A stretch of 64,000 nt of DNA from assembly GCA_024707405.1 (NCBI GenBank), contig JANPZU010000001.1, forward strand, positions 310,001 through 374,000, in the 5' to 3' direction. Below, piece after piece: positions 54,535 through 64,000 of the stretch; positions within the stretch are counted from its first letter, which is position 1, and each line of letters begins with the position of its first letter. The translations under genes were made by a program, and so were the position numbers. A model generated the notes under the pieces. That model did no database searches and had not been told where the DNA came from. It saw only the letters and a list, made by a program, of their open reading frames with translations. Origin of the DNA: Luteimonas sp. Lineage in GTDB: Bacteria > Pseudomonadota > Gammaproteobacteria > Xanthomonadales > Xanthomonadaceae.

Positions 54535-55490
54535 GCCGTCGTCTCCACGGGAATGCCGTCCAGTTCGTCGAATCCGAACGCGAGGTTGAGGTTCTGCATC
54601 GCCTGCGTAGCCGCGCCCTTGAGCAGGTTGTCCAGCGTCGCCACCAGCACCACGCGCTTGCCGCCCGGTGCCACCGTGAAGCCGCCGATCTCGACGCCAT
54701 GCCTGCCGGCGATGCGGCTGACCCACGGCGCCTCGTCGAGGATCGTGATCAGCGGTTCACCGGCGTAGCGGTCACGATACACCGAGCGGATCTCATCCAC
54801 CTTGGTCGGTTGCTGCAGCCACAGGTTCACGGTCATGGTGATGCCGCGGAAATGCGGCGCCACGTGCGGCATGAACTCCACCGGTACGCCGAGCTGGCGA
54901 CCGACTTCGCGTTCGTGGATGTGATCGGCCAGCGCGTAGGGCATGACGTTGTCGCGCAGCAGCTCGACGTTGTTCTTGTCCGAAGGCGTGGTGCCGGCAC
55001 CGGAATATCCGGAGATGCCGAAGCACTGCGGCGGGCCGGCCAACCGGTCAAGCAACGGCGCGATGGCCAGTTGCATCGCGGTGGCATAGCAGCCGGGATT
55101 GCTGATGCGCACCTGCCCCGCGTACTTGCCCCGGGTCAGTTCCGGCAGGCCGTAGTACCAGTCGTCGTTGAAGCGGTAGTCCGCCGACAGATCGACCACC
55201 ACCGTCCCTGGTGCCTGCGCATCGATGGCCGCGACCAGTTCGGCCGCCTTGCCGTTGGGCAGTGCCAGCACCACGGCATCGGCGCCCTTCCCTCCCACTT
55301 GCTCATGGGAGATGTTTTCGTAGCGAAGGTCGCCGGAAAATCCTTCGATCTGGTCGCGCACCGGCTGGCCATCCAGCTCGCGCGAGGATACGAACGCCAA
55401 ATCCAGTCCCGGATGGCGATCGATCAGCCTGATCAACTCGGCGCCGGTGTAACCGCGTGCGCCGACGATGCCGACGGTCTTCGTGCTCAT
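54531..55490 (-). CDS. argC: N-acetyl-gamma-glutamyl-phosphate reductase
   Basis: A 319-residue protein. NADP-binding [18 protein letters not shown] at the N-terminus, catalytic Cys in [15 protein letters not shown] (about 141), and the [13 protein letters not shown] and [13 protein letters not shown] segments. It reduces acetylglutamyl phosphate in arginine synthesis. Its ATG overlaps the preceding acetyltransferase stop as ATGA. Confidence 0.96.
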   Translation of the reverse strand: MSTKTVGIVGARGYTGAELIRLIDRHPGLDLAFVSSRELDGQPVRDQIEGFSGDLRYENISHEQVGGKGADAVVLALPNGKAAELVAAIDAQAPGTVVVDLSADYRFNDDWYYGLPELTRGKYAGQVRISNPGCYATAMQLAIAPLLDRLAGPPQCFGISGYSGAGTTPSDKNNVELLRDNVMPYALADHIHEREVGRQLGVPVEFMPHVAPHFRGITMTVNLWLQQPTKVDEIRSVYRDRYAGEPLITILDEAPWVSRIAGRHGVEIGGFTVAPGGKRVVLVATLDNLLKGAATQAMQNLNLAFGFDELDGIPVETTA

Positions 55491-56107
55491 TGCATGGACT
55501 CGTGTTGTTGCAGCCTGGCCTGCAAGCTTTGCTTCACCTGCGGCCACTCGCTGTCGATGATGGAAAAGACGACGGTATCGCGTGGACTGCCGTCGGCATG
55601 TCGCTTGTGCTTGCGCAGGATGCCGTCCTGCTTCGCGCCGATCCGGGCAATGGCGGCACGCGACCGCACGTTCTCCGTGCTGGTCTCGAACACCACGCTG
55701 ATACAGCCCAGCGTTTCGAACGCATGCACCAGCAACAGCAACTTGGCCTCGGTATTCACGCCGGTACGCTGCACCGATGGCGCGTACCACGTGTAGCCAA
55801 TGCACAGCGTCGGCACTTCGGGCTCCAGCCGATAGAAACGGGTGCTGCCCACCGGATCGCCCTGCGCATTGTAGGCCACGAACGGCAGCACGCGACCGTC
55901 AGCCTGCGCTTCCAGCGCCGCCTGCACGTAACGCCCGGCCCCTTCCTCCGTCGGCACGCTGGTGAACCACAGTCGCGACAACTCATCGCCGGCCAGCGCG
56001 GCGCGCAAACCACCGACATGCGCTTCGCGCATCGGCTCCAGGCGCACGTGGCTGCCGAACAACACCGGCACCTTGCGCCACGCAGCGGGCAGGTCGGCCA
56101 ACGCCAT
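55487..56107 (-). CDS. GNAT acetyltransferase within the arginine cluster
   Basis: A 206-residue RimJ/RimL-like GNAT protein: [40 protein letters not shown], the acetyl-CoA segment [21 protein letters not shown], and [21 protein letters not shown]. It starts one base after the argAB stop and overlaps argC by 4 bases, so it is locked into the operon. The substrate is unknown; acetylation linked to the acetylated-intermediate arginine route is a tempting but unproven idea. Confidence 0.87.
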   Translation of the reverse strand: MALADLPAAWRKVPVLFGSHVRLEPMREAHVGGLRAALAGDELSRLWFTSVPTEEGAGRYVQAALEAQADGRVLPFVAYNAQGDPVGSTRFYRLEPEVPTLCIGYTWYAPSVQRTGVNTEAKLLLLVHAFETLGCISVVFETSTENVRSRAAIARIGAKQDGILRKHKRHADGSPRDTVVFSIIDSEWPQVKQSLQARLQQHESMQ

Positions 56108-56108
56108 C

Positions 56109-57428
56109 TCAGTCGACCAGCGTCGCCGGCCGCGTGCGGCAATGTGCCACGCAACGCTCGATATCCGGGAAGGCATCGATGCCGTACCAGAACACCTTCC
56201 ACTTCTCCTGTTTGTAGCAGCCGTCTGACTCTGCGTAGTAGAAGATGTTGACCTGGTTGTTGTGGCGCGAACGCCAGAACAGTTGCGGATTCTCCTCGCG
56301 CATGACGTGCCAGACCGCGCGTCCCAGGCCCTCGCCCTGCGCGTCGTCGAGCACGGCGAACTTGTCGAGGTAGGCGAACCCTTCCTCCTGCGTGATGACC
56401 AGCGCGGTGCGGTAGTTTTCGCTGATGTAGACGCGATGCGGCGTGGTGTGCTCGAAATAGTCGGGCAGCAACGTCCGCCCGAAGCTGGATTCGATCAGCG
56501 TGCGCAGGCGATCCAGGTCGATGCCGTCCCACGACCCTTCGAAGCGCAGCACGCGCTCGCCCTTGCGCACCAGCGTGCCGGAACCGCGATGGGTGAACAG
56601 TTCCTTGGCGAGTTCCGCCGGTCGCGTGATCGACACCGACGACGTCAACGGCAGCCTGTCCAGCAGATCCTTGATCTGTTCGATCTTCACCCGCATGCCG
56701 CCGTTGATCCACGGCTGCGCCATCAATTCATCGTATTCGCTCGACAGGTTGATCGAACTGATCACCTGGCCCTCGGCATCCAGCAGGCCGCCGGTGCCGG
56801 TCAGGAAGATGATCTTGTATGGCTGCAGCACCTGCACCAACTCATTGGCGGCGAAATCGGCATTGATGTTGAGGATCTGTCCACCGACCGTTTCGCCCAG
56901 GCTTGCGATCACCGGGATCGAACCGGCCTTGAGGCTGGCTTCGATCGGCGCGAGATGGATGCCGGAGACGTCGCCCACCAGGCCATAGGTGTCGCGATCC
57001 TTCCAGTCGGCCTCGAACACGCCGGACACGATCGACGTCGCCCGCGCACCGCCCTGCTGCAAGGCTTCGACCAGCGCGAGGTTCTGCTGCAGGAACACCT
57101 TGCGCACGATCGCAAGCACTTCGGGCGTGGTCACGCGCAGGCCGTTGACGGTCTGCTTGGTGATGCCGGCAGCCGTCATCTCCTCGTCAAGTTGCGGGCC
57201 GGCACCGTGCACCACGATCGGCGTCAACCCGACTTCCTGCAGGAAAGTCAGCGATGACGTCAGCGCTTCCAGGTCGTCGCGCAGCACGGCGCCGCCCACT
57301 TTCACCACGGCGAAGCGCTTGGCGTCGAGTTGCGAGAAGCGCTTGACGTACTGCGAGATCTCCTTCGCGCTGGCCATGCTGGACAGCAGCCGGAGGATGG
57401 TCTGGCGGGTTTGCTTGTTCGATTCCAT
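56109..57428 (-). CDS. argB: Fused acetylglutamate kinase / N-acetylglutamate synthase
   Basis: A 439-residue bifunctional protein of the Xanthomonas type. The N-terminal amino-acid kinase domain (about 1-285) has [29 protein letters not shown] and [13 protein letters not shown]; the C-terminal GNAT domain (about 300-439) has [20 protein letters not shown] and [17 protein letters not shown]. It catalyses the first two steps of arginine synthesis and resembles mitochondrial-type NAGS/NAGK. ATG 57428 matches the length of relatives; an in-frame ATG at 57446 adds six residues. Confidence 0.95.
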   Translation of the reverse strand: MESNKQTRQTILRLLSSMASAKEISQYVKRFSQLDAKRFAVVKVGGAVLRDDLEALTSSLTFLQEVGLTPIVVHGAGPQLDEEMTAAGITKQTVNGLRVTTPEVLAIVRKVFLQQNLALVEALQQGGARATSIVSGVFEADWKDRDTYGLVGDVSGIHLAPIEASLKAGSIPVIASLGETVGGQILNINADFAANELVQVLQPYKIIFLTGTGGLLDAEGQVISSINLSSEYDELMAQPWINGGMRVKIEQIKDLLDRLPLTSSVSITRPAELAKELFTHRGSGTLVRKGERVLRFEGSWDGIDLDRLRTLIESSFGRTLLPDYFEHTTPHRVYISENYRTALVITQEEGFAYLDKFAVLDDAQGEGLGRAVWHVMREENPQLFWRSRHNNQVNIFYYAESDGCYKQEKWKVFWYGIDAFPDIERCVAHCRTRPATLVD

Positions 57429-57484
57429 GCTTGTTCGATCTGTCATGTGGAAGCGCCCCATGGGCGCGACACTGGCCTGCAGGC

Positions 57485-57512
57485 AGTCGCGGGGATGGCC
57501 CGCTCCTACAGC
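57485..57512. repeat. REP-like hairpin at the argE' stop
   Basis: GCGGG (57489-57493) and CCCGC (57499-57503), followed by TCCTAC. On the minus strand it reads GTAGGAGCGGGCC..., the REP form common in Xanthomonadaceae. It overlaps the last codons and stop of argE'. Confidence 0.45.
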
Positions 57513-58597
57513 GGCCTCCCGATCACCTGCACCATCTTTTCCGTATAGGTTCGTAGTTGATCCAGTGCGACCCATTCGTCGGCGGTGTGCGCCTGCGCGA
57601 TGTCGCCAGGCCCGTAGACAAGCGCAATCAGTCCGGCTTGAGAGAACAGCGAGGCCTCCGTCCAGAAGTCCACGGCGTTACCGATCGGTAATCCAAGTTC
57701 GTCCGCCAGGTCGCGCGCCTGCAGGCGGCTCTCCTCGGCCAGGGCGATGTCGCCGGCAGGCAGCGGCGGGCCGCGGAACAGTTCTTCATAGGCATCGAGC
57801 GCTTCGGGTGCCGCGAATTCGCGGAACGCTGCGTGCAACTGCCCGATGTCGTGAGACGGCAACGGCCGGAAGCCGAAACGCACCTCGGCCGACGGCGCCA
57901 CCACGTTGCCCTTGATGCCGCCTTCGACGCGACCGATGTTGAAACGCAAACCGGTCAGGCCGCCGAAACGGCGGTGCGATTCCATGCCGACGAAATCCAG
58001 CGTCCGGCTGCTCCAGCGCACCATGTGGTGCACCGCGCTGGCATCGAGTGCAGAAGCACCTGAGGCATGGCCCGCCCGCCCCTTGAACATCATCCGCACC
58101 GAACTGATGCCGCGGTGTGCCAGGATCGCCTCGCACTGCGTCGGCTCGGCGACGATCGCTTCCCGGAATCCGTGGCGACCCGAGAGGAAGGCGTGGATGC
58201 AGCGTGGATCGTTGGCCTCTTCGTCACTGCTGAACAGGAACGCGGCATCGCCCTGCGTCGCCTGCGCCGCAGTGAGCAGTCCGGCGGCCGCGCCCTTGAT
58301 GTCGCAGGCGCCCAGGCCGATGGCACGACCGCCCTCGATGCGCAGCTTGAGCGGATCAGCCGTCCATGCCGGCGAAGACGGCACCGTGTCCAGGTGCACG
58401 TTGAACAGCCGTGTCGGCGTACCGCGCACGGCGAACAACGACACGGCGCCAGCGCCATGGTCGGTCACTTCGACGCGGAAGCCGGGCAACTGCTGGCGCA
58501 GGTAATCGAAGATCCCGTCGGTGCCGATGCTGCGCGGCGGGTTGCGGGTATCGAACGACACCAAGGCGTCGAGATGTTGGAGGATGCGATCGAGCAT
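57506..58597 (-). CDS. argE: N-acetylcitrulline / acetylornithine deacetylase
   Basis: A 363-residue M20-family metallohydrolase. Metal ligands: [11 protein letters not shown] (His-x-Asp), [11 protein letters not shown], the catalytic Glu pair in [24 protein letters not shown], and a C-terminal His in [12 protein letters not shown]. In Xanthomonadaceae this enzyme works on N-acetylcitrulline, because carbamoylation precedes deacetylation; the neighbouring argF' supports that. ATG at 58597. Confidence 0.94.
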   Translation of the reverse strand: MLDRILQHLDALVSFDTRNPPRSIGTDGIFDYLRQQLPGFRVEVTDHGAGAVSLFAVRGTPTRLFNVHLDTVPSSPAWTADPLKLRIEGGRAIGLGACDIKGAAAGLLTAAQATQGDAAFLFSSDEEANDPRCIHAFLSGRHGFREAIVAEPTQCEAILAHRGISSVRMMFKGRAGHASGASALDASAVHHMVRWSSRTLDFVGMESHRRFGGLTGLRFNIGRVEGGIKGNVVAPSAEVRFGFRPLPSHDIGQLHAAFREFAAPEALDAYEELFRGPPLPAGDIALAEESRLQARDLADELGLPIGNAVDFWTEASLFSQAGLIALVYGPGDIAQAHTADEWVALDQLRTYTEKMVQVIGRPL

Positions 58598-58622
58598 GTC
58601 GTGTCGTCGTTGATGGCGTGTC

Positions 58623-58707
58623 GTAGAGCGGAGCTTGCTCCGCTTTCTTTGGTCGTGTGTGGAACCTTGGATTCCCGGCAGTCGCAGCGGAGCAAGCTCC
58701 GCTCTAC
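58623..58707. repeat. Inverted pair of REP-like hairpins between argE' and argG
   Basis: GTAG plus AGCGGAGC-TT-GCTCCGCT (58627-58644), then 41 bases, then AGCGGAGC-AA-GCTCCGCT (58686-58703) plus CTAC. The two units are mirror images with the GTAG/CTAC tags outward, the arrangement of a REP doublet (BIME/REPIN). It occupies most of the 120-base gap. Confidence 0.7.
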
Positions 58708-58717
58708 GGGCAATCAA

Positions 58718-59923
58718 TCATCGATTGACCTCGGCCCACAAGGTGCTGCTCATGCCGAACAGCTTGATGAAGCCCTCGGCTTCTTCCACGCCCCAGTCGG
58801 CCGACTGCGCGTACACCGCGCCCTTGGCATGCAGCAGGTGCGGCGAGCGCACTTCCACGGCATCGACGCGGCCGCCGCGGGTCTCCAGCACCACCTCACC
58901 ATTGACGGTGGCCTGCGAGGACGCTAGGAACGCTTCGAGATCGGTCTTGAGCGGATCGTGGAAGAAGCCCTCGTACACAAGCTCCACCCACTTGCGGGCC
59001 ACCTCGGGCTTGAAACGATTCTGCTGCTTGGTCAGCACCGCTTCCTCCAGCGCGCGATGGGCGGCCAGCAATGCGGTCAGGCCCGGTGCTTCGAAGATGA
59101 TCCGACCCTTGAGTCCGATGGTGGTGTCGCCGGTGTACAGGCCGCGGCCCACGCCGTACTGCGCGAACAGAGTGTTGAGTTTGGCGAGGATCTTCTCGCC
59201 GGGCAGTGCGTGGCCGTCCAGCGCGACGGCTTCGCCGTTGACGAACTTCAGCGTCGCGGTCAGCGGTTCGATCGGCCACGCCGAACGCGGCGCGCACCAG
59301 CCGCGCGCACCTTCGCCCGGTGTTTCCCAGCGATCGATCTCGCCACCGGACATGGTCACGCCCAGCAGGTTCTCGTTGATGGTGTAGGCCTTCTGCTTGG
59401 CGCGCACGCCAAAGCCGCGCTCCTCCAGGTATGCCTGCTCGTAGGCGCGCGTCTGCGTGTGTTCCTTCTGGATCTCGCGGATCGGCGCCACGATGCGGAA
59501 GTCACCCTGCGACTTCACCGCGAGGTCGAAACGCACCTGGTCGTTGCCCATGCCGGTACAGCCGTGCGCGATGGCATTCGTGCCCAGCTCGGCGGCGCGC
59601 TCGAGCGCGGCATCGACGATCAGGTAACGGTCGGACACCAGCAGCGGATACTGGCCCTGGTAGCCCTCGCCCGCCCACACGAACGGCTTGACGAAGCCGC
59701 CCCAGATCGCGGGGCCGCCATCGACGGTGACATGGCTGGCCACGCCCAGTTCCGCCGCGCGCTTCTCGATGAAATCGCGCTCGTCGTCATCCACGCCGCC
59801 GGTATCGGCGAACACGGTGTGCACGTTCCAGCCCTGCTCCTTGAGGTAGGGCACGCAGAAGCTGGTGTCGAGTCCACCGGAAAAGGCGAGGACGATGTCT
59901 TTGGATTCGTTGGGGGTGGTCAT
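58718..59923 (-). CDS. argG: Argininosuccinate synthase
   Basis: A 401-residue protein. PP-loop ATP site [35 protein letters not shown], and citrulline/aspartate-binding [15 protein letters not shown] and RSAWPIEP. It joins citrulline and aspartate. This is the form seen in xanthomonads, in a cluster with argF' and argE'. REP-like hairpins lie on both sides. Confidence 0.95.
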   Translation of the reverse strand: MTTPNESKDIVLAFSGGLDTSFCVPYLKEQGWNVHTVFADTGGVDDDERDFIEKRAAELGVASHVTVDGGPAIWGGFVKPFVWAGEGYQGQYPLLVSDRYLIVDAALERAAELGTNAIAHGCTGMGNDQVRFDLAVKSQGDFRIVAPIREIQKEHTQTRAYEQAYLEERGFGVRAKQKAYTINENLLGVTMSGGEIDRWETPGEGARGWCAPRSAWPIEPLTATLKFVNGEAVALDGHALPGEKILAKLNTLFAQYGVGRGLYTGDTTIGLKGRIIFEAPGLTALLAAHRALEEAVLTKQQNRFKPEVARKWVELVYEGFFHDPLKTDLEAFLASSQATVNGEVVLETRGGRVDAVEVRSPHLLHAKGAVYAQSADWGVEEAEGFIKLFGMSSTLWAEVNR

Positions 59924-59936
59924 CTCGGGAATCTCG

Positions 59937-60005
59937 TAGAGTGGGCCTTGGCCCACCGTGATGGTGTGGTGTCTGTGTCGGAGCGGCAGGCCTGGCCCGC
60001 CCTAC
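59937..60005. repeat. REP-like hairpin pair between argG and argF'
   Basis: GTAGA then GTGGGCC-TT-GGCCCAC (59941-59956), and a second imperfect stem GGCAGGCC-T-GGCCCGCC ending in CTAC (59985-60004). The GTAG of the second unit, on the minus strand, contains the TAG stop codon of argF'. Same outward-tag arrangement as the 58623-58707 pair. Confidence 0.55.
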
Positions 60006-61003
60006 TTGATCAACGCGGTCATGATCGCCTTCTGCACGTGCAGGCGGTTTTCCGCTTCGTCGATGGCGATGCAATTGGGCGAATCCATCACGCCATCAGT
60101 CGCCTTGACGTTGCGGCGCAGCGGCAGGCAATGGCTGAAGACGCCATTGTTGGTCAGCGCCATCTTCCGCTCGTCGACCATGAAGTGCTTGTACTGGTCA
60201 CGGATCGGCTTCTCGGGTGCCCAGTTGCCGAAGTACGGCAACGCGCCCCAGCTCTTGGCGTAGACCACGTCGGCACCGGCATAGGCGCTGTCGGTGTCGT
60301 GGCTGATGGTCAGCGAGCCGCCGCTCTCGACCACGTTCTGCTCCGCCCAACCCATGTAGCGCTCGTCCAGCACGTACTCGGGCGTCGGGCACAGCAAGGT
60401 CACGTCCATGCCCATGCGCGTGGCGATGGTCAGCGCCGAGTTGGCGACGGCCGTGTTGAGCGGCTTGGGATGGTAGGTCCAGGTCAGCACGTATTTCTTG
60501 CCGCGCAGGTCGCTGGTGCCGAAGTGCTCCTGCAAGGCCAGCGCATGGGCCAGTTCCTGGCAGGGATGGGTGATCGTCTCCATGTTGATCACCGGCACCG
60601 GCGAATACTTCGCGAAGGACTTGAGCACGATGTCCTCGCGGTCATAGGCCCAGTCGACGAATTTCGGGAACGCGCGCACGCCGATCATGTCCACGTAGCG
60701 GCCCAGCACCTTCGCCACCTCGGCGATGTGCTCCTCTGTATCGCCGTCCATCACCGTGCCCAGGTCGAACTCGATCGGCCATGCATCCTTGCCCGGCTGC
60801 AGCACGATGGCATGTCCGCCGAGCTGGAACGCACCCAACTCGAAGCTGGTGCGGGTGCGCATCGACGGGTTGAAGAACACCAGCGCAATGGATTTGCCCT
60901 TGAGCGCATCGCCCAGCTTGTTGCGCTTGTAGAGCGCGGCCTGCGTCAGCAGCGCGTCCAGGTCGGGGCGGCTCCAGTCCTGCGTGTTCAAGAAATGCTT
61001 CAT
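60002..61003 (-). CDS. argF': N-acetylornithine carbamoyltransferase
   Basis: A 333-residue transcarbamylase. The carbamoyl-phosphate loop reads FFNPSMRTRTSFELGAFQLGG; the following PGKDAWPIEFDLGTVMDGDTEEHI is characteristic of acetylornithine-specific enzymes rather than ordinary OTCase. HPCQELAHALALQEHF and FSHCLPLRRNVKATDGVMDSP complete the site. It makes N-acetylcitrulline. First structural gene of the arginine cluster, with a terminator-like hairpin in its leader. Confidence 0.95.
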   Translation of the reverse strand: MKHFLNTQDWSRPDLDALLTQAALYKRNKLGDALKGKSIALVFFNPSMRTRTSFELGAFQLGGHAIVLQPGKDAWPIEFDLGTVMDGDTEEHIAEVAKVLGRYVDMIGVRAFPKFVDWAYDREDIVLKSFAKYSPVPVINMETITHPCQELAHALALQEHFGTSDLRGKKYVLTWTYHPKPLNTAVANSALTIATRMGMDVTLLCPTPEYVLDERYMGWAEQNVVESGGSLTISHDTDSAYAGADVVYAKSWGALPYFGNWAPEKPIRDQYKHFMVDERKMALTNNGVFSHCLPLRRNVKATDGVMDSPNCIAIDEAENRLHVQKAIMTALIK

Positions 61004-61039
61004 CGGGGCATCCTGGCGGAAGGAATTGGTTGGAACAGA

Positions 61040-61073
61040 AACGAAAAAACCCAGCCTCGGGCTGGGTTTCGGT
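61040..61073 (-). terminator. Leader terminator/attenuator ahead of argF'
   Basis: On the minus strand AAACCCAGCC (61070-61061), loop CGA, GGCTGGGTTT (61057-61048), then a T tract TTTTCG. A 10-bp stem with U-run lies 40 bases before the argF' start, downstream of a short Arg-containing frame. It may simply end the upstream transcript, or act as an attenuator of the arginine operon. Confidence 0.75.
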
Positions 61074-61104
61074 CAAGACAGGCGAAAACGTCCGGACGGC
61101 CCAG

Positions 61105-61155
61105 CTAGATGCAAGGTTCCGGTCGACGCGCACGGGAGGTCATCCCCGACGCCAT
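61105..61155 (-). CDS. Possible arginine leader peptide
   Basis: A 16-codon frame ending MTSRARRPEPCI then TAG. Three Arg codons fall within four positions (CGT GCG CGT CGA), 30 bases before the terminator hairpin. Starts at 61155 (ATG), 61143 (ATG) or an extended GTG at 61200 are all in frame; none has a convincing ribosome site. A leader peptide for attenuation is inferred from layout only. Confidence 0.3.
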   Translation of the reverse strand: MASGMTSRARRPEPCI

Positions 61156-61246
61156 GCGGGCGGAGGTGAGGATGTCGGCGTGGGCGAGTGTGATTTTCAC
61201 GGCGCGCATCGTCGCATGCCGCAATGCAGTACGCAAGGCGCGGCGA

Positions 61247-61741
61247 TCAGGGGGATTCGGGGGAGACGATCGGCGTGACCGACACCCTGACCTGGAGGCG
61301 ATTGCCCGGGTCGTAGGGCAGCCGCGCTCGGTACTTGACGCTCCTGTGGACGTAGTCGACGTCCCAGGCGATCGGGCGGCGGAACTCCCGCTCCATCGGC
61401 ACCATGCGGCATTCCCCGCCCGCCGAAGGCGCCACCTCCTCCACCTTGGGATCGGGCGTGAACGCACTGCGGACGGCCCCCAGTACCCGCGACAGGCCCG
61501 AACGAGGCACCTGCTCCTCACGCGGCCCGACCGGCGTCGAGGCCTCGCATCGCTCGACCATGCTGGTCGCGCGCAAGGTTTCGTACACCGGCTCGGCACG
61601 CAGCACCTGGGCGTATTCGGTGCGGACGTTCTCGACCTGCCCGTGCACCTGTGCTGGCGGCTGCACCGGCTGCTGCGCCCATGCGGACGCCGCCATCAAG
61701 GCAAGCGGGATCGCCAGCAGGTTGCACGGGATGCGTCGCAT
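61247..61741 (-). CDS. Secreted hypothetical protein
   Basis: A 164-residue protein with a signal peptide (MRRIPCNLLAIPLALMAASAWAQ). The mature part begins with HGQVENVRTEYAQVLRAEPVYETL and ends REFRRPIAWDVDYVHRSVKYRARL, then PYDPGNRLQVRVSVTP. This pattern resembles envelope proteins related to SlyB/glycine-zipper lipoproteins but without the glycine zipper. Two cysteines (MVERCEAS and GGECRMVP) could form a disulfide. It lies upstream of the arg leader on the same strand and diverges from cysS. Confidence 0.75.
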   Translation of the reverse strand: MRRIPCNLLAIPLALMAASAWAQQPVQPPAQVHGQVENVRTEYAQVLRAEPVYETLRATSMVERCEASTPVGPREEQVPRSGLSRVLGAVRSAFTPDPKVEEVAPSAGGECRMVPMEREFRRPIAWDVDYVHRSVKYRARLPYDPGNRLQVRVSVTPIVSPESP

Positions 61742-61924
61742 CGGACTCGCGGAAACGGGATCGAACGGCCGCAGTGTAGGGGTTGAAGCTCGGACAGGGG
61801 CTGAATCCCTGCTGTCGTGGGCATCCACGTGACAACGCCCGCCAACCCGATGCCATGCGTCACGCAGCATGTGCCATTCGCGTTGGCAGGCCCTAGAATC
61901 GCTCGATTCCATGCATTGATCGCG

Positions 61925-63301
61925 ATGAGCCTCCACCTCTACAACAGCCTGACCCGCCGCGTCGAAGCCTTCGCGCCCATCGATCCCGACCGCCCGACGA
62001 TGTACGTCTGCGGGCCGACGGTCTACAACTACGTGCACATCGGCAACGCCCGCGGGCCGGTGGTCTTCGGCGTGCTGGCCGCACTGCTCCGGCGGCGCTT
62101 CGGTGCCCTGCGCTATGCGCGCAACATCACCGACGTGGACGACAAGATCAACGCCGCCGCCATCGAACAGGGTGTGCCGATCTCGGCGATCACCGACCGC
62201 TTCGCCGCCGCTTATCGCGCCGACATGGCCGCGCTGGGCGTGGATGGCGATGCAGCACCCGACATCGAGCCCGAGGCCACCGCGCACATCGGCGAGATGG
62301 TCGCGATGATCCAGCGCCTGATCGACAACGGCCACGCCTACGCCGCCGAGGGCCACGTGCTGTTTTCGGTCGGCACCTTCGACGACTACGGCAAGCTCTC
62401 CCGGCGCGATCCGGACGACATGCTCGCCGGCGCGCGCGTGGAAGTGGCGCCGTACAAGCGCGACCCGGGCGATTTCGTGCTGTGGAAGCCCTCGACGCCC
62501 GAATTGCCCGGCTGGGATTCGCCCTGGGGCCGAGGCCGCCCGGGCTGGCACATCGAATGCTCGGCGATGGCGGCCGCGCACCTGAGCGAGACCATCGACA
62601 TCCATGCCGGCGGCGTCGACCTGCAGTTCCCGCATCACGAGAACGAGGTGGCCCAGAGCGAATGCGCGCACGGCGGCAAGGTGTTCGCGCGTTTCTGGCT
62701 GCACAACGGCATGCTCACGCTGTCCGGCGCGAAGATGAGCAAGTCGCTGGGCAACATCGAGAAGGTGCACGACCTGGTACGTGAGCACCCGCCGGAAGCG
62801 CTGCGATACGCGCTGCTTTCAGCCCACTACCGGCAGCCGCTGGACTGGTCGGATGCGCTGATCGAGCAAAGCGTACGCACGCTGGATCGGCTATACGGCA
62901 CATTGCGCGACCTGGGTGACACGGACGCGACGCCCGCGATCCCCGCACCAATCGAAGCCGCACTGGATGACGACCTCAACACACCGGCGGCACTGGCCGA
63001 ACTCGCACGCATCGCGGGCGAAGCCCGCAAGGCCGCCGCCGATGGCGACAAACGTCGGCTGAAGTCGGAGCTCCTCGGCGCGGGACTGGCACTGGGACTT
63101 CTGCAACAGTCTCATCAGGAATGGTTCGGACGTGGCGCATCGAACGATGACGACGCACGCATCCAGTCGCTGATCGACGAACGCGCCGACGCCAAGAAGA
63201 ACCGCGACTTCGCGCGCGCCGATGGCATCCGCGACCAACTCGCGGCGGAAGGTATCCTGCTGGAGGACACGCCGCAGGGCGTGCGCTGGAAGCGCGCGTA
63301 A
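61925..63301 (+). CDS. cysS: Cysteinyl-tRNA synthetase
   Basis: A 458-residue class I synthetase. Zinc ligands and HIGH-type motif: [20 protein letters not shown] (Cys, HIGN), [14 protein letters not shown], and [21 protein letters not shown] is in [17 protein letters not shown]. The C-terminal anticodon region includes [22 protein letters not shown]. It charges tRNA-Cys. ATG at 61925 gives the conserved N-terminus; TAGAAT at 61894-61899 may be the -10. Confidence 0.97.
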   Translation: MSLHLYNSLTRRVEAFAPIDPDRPTMYVCGPTVYNYVHIGNARGPVVFGVLAALLRRRFGALRYARNITDVDDKINAAAIEQGVPISAITDRFAAAYRADMAALGVDGDAAPDIEPEATAHIGEMVAMIQRLIDNGHAYAAEGHVLFSVGTFDDYGKLSRRDPDDMLAGARVEVAPYKRDPGDFVLWKPSTPELPGWDSPWGRGRPGWHIECSAMAAAHLSETIDIHAGGVDLQFPHHENEVAQSECAHGGKVFARFWLHNGMLTLSGAKMSKSLGNIEKVHDLVREHPPEALRYALLSAHYRQPLDWSDALIEQSVRTLDRLYGTLRDLGDTDATPAIPAPIEAALDDDLNTPAALAELARIAGEARKAAADGDKRRLKSELLGAGLALGLLQQSHQEWFGRGASNDDDARIQSLIDERADAKKNRDFARADGIRDQLAAEGILLEDTPQGVRWKRA

Positions 63302-63438
63302 CGCCGGCACCGGCGCCTGTGCACAGGACACCCCACCCGCCGCCGCATCGCACGGGCCGCTCCCTGCCGGCGACAGCGATGCCATCCATCGCGCTTCTGC
63401 GACAATGCTGCCGCTACGAACCCCACATCCCACGTGAC

Positions 63439-63879
63439 GTGACCGACACCCCCTTCCCCCTCGAACCCACCCCCGCCGACGCGCAAAACGCCATCAAGGA
63501 CGAATTCGCCTTCTTCGGCGACTGGTCGGAGCGCTACCAGTACCTGATCGACCTGGGCCGCAAGTTGCCGCCCTTCCCCGAGGATTGGAAGACCGAGCAG
63601 CATCGCCTGCATGGCTGCCAGTCGATGGTCTGGATCGTGCCCGAGGGCGATGCCACACGGCTGGATTTCCATGCCGCAAGTGATTCGGCCATCGTTTCCG
63701 GCTTGATCTACCTGGCATTGCGCGTCTACTCGGGCCGCAGCGCGCGCGAGATCCTCGACACCGATGCCAGCTACATCGCCGACATCGGCCTTGCCAAGCA
63801 TCTCTCGCCCACGCGCAGCAACGGACTTGCCTCGCTGCTGGCCTTCATCCGCGACGCAGCGCAGCGCGCGCTGGCGTGA
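63439..63879 (+). CDS. sufE: SufE-family sulfur acceptor
   Basis: A 146-residue SufE protein. The catalytic cysteine is in QHRLHGCQSMVWIVPEG (about residue 60); DEFAFFGDWSERYQYLIDLG and LSPTRSNGLASLLAFIRDAA are typical. It accepts sulfur from a cysteine desulfurase for Fe-S cluster building; no SufS partner is in the window. The start is a GTG at 63439. Confidence 0.92.
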   Translation: MTDTPFPLEPTPADAQNAIKDEFAFFGDWSERYQYLIDLGRKLPPFPEDWKTEQHRLHGCQSMVWIVPEGDATRLDFHAASDSAIVSGLIYLALRVYSGRSAREILDTDASYIADIGLAKHLSPTRSNGLASLLAFIRDAAQRALA

Positions 63880-64000
63880 CCGCCGCGCACAGCCAGCGCC
63901 CCGAGGACAGCCGCGCGGCACCGCTGCGCAACCCGAACTTCCGGTTGCTGATGACCTACCGGATCTTCACCATCCTGTCCTACCAGGTCGTGGCGGTGAC
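63876..64000 (+). CDS. MFS transporter, N-terminus only
   Basis: A GTG at 63876 overlaps the sufE stop as GTGA and opens a frame to the window edge (41 residues). It begins VTAAHSQRPEDSRAAPLRNP, then NFRLLMTYRIFTILSYQVVA, which has the NxNFRLL...R..S..GYQ pattern of the first helix of MFS permeases. Substrate cannot be inferred. Confidence 0.65.
   Translation, partial: MTAAHSQRPEDSRAAPLRNPNFRLLMTYRIFTILSYQVVAV

Overview
The window is high-GC DNA from a gammaproteobacterium of the Xanthomonadaceae (Lysobacter/Luteimonas/Xanthomonas type). The best evidence is the arginine cluster: an N-acetylornithine carbamoyltransferase, a fused N-acetylglutamate synthase/kinase and an acetylcitrulline-type deacetylase, an arrangement known from this family. 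A TrpR-like regulator heading hisGDCBHAFI fits the same group. Genus and species cannot be read from the sequence.

Positions 1 to about 11632 are the repressor end and early region of a Mu-like transposable prophage, lying in reverse. From right to left it carries a possible phage end, a c-type repressor (rightward), Ner, MuA (DDE transposase), MuB (AAA+ target-DNA ATPase), a run of tightly overlapping small unknown genes, Gam, more small genes, a ParB-like protein and GemA. A lone membrane-protein gene of lower GC (290-859) breaks the operon in the opposite direction. Late genes lie beyond the left edge.

11715-18836 holds leucine/branched-chain catabolism (liuC, liuD, a frameshifted liuE), a PAS-GGDEF-EAL protein and a short-chain dehydrogenase. 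18853-26596 has an EF-P-like factor, an Lnb-like (DUF4105) lipoprotein next to a DUF2388 protein, a D-2-hydroxyglutarate dehydrogenase divergent from serA, a HAD phosphatase and a Nudix hydrolase. 26769-30515 has two APC transporters and a secreted trypsin-like protease. 30537-33445 is the methionine salvage set mtnB-mtnD-mtnC followed by a secreted legumain-like peptidase. 33471-37583 has a YdeI-like protein, a secreted metallophosphatase and a 7TM-DISM diguanylate cyclase.

37596-45137 is the full histidine operon (leftward), headed by a TrpR-like regulator whose promoter is covered by a perfect 32-bp palindrome. Next come a small membrane protein, an unusually long HutH and hisS, then an Fnr-type regulator, tRNA-Pro(CGG), and a yybP-ykoY manganese riboswitch ahead of mntP. 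50812-61003 is the leftward argF'-argG-argE'-argAB-GNAT-argC-argH-proB-proA cluster, with a possible leader peptide and terminator in front and REP-like hairpins between genes. The right end has a secreted hypothetical protein, cysS, sufE and the start of an MFS transporter. Most host genes are densely packed with 4-nt start/stop overlaps, so translational coupling is likely through the his, arg and phage operons.
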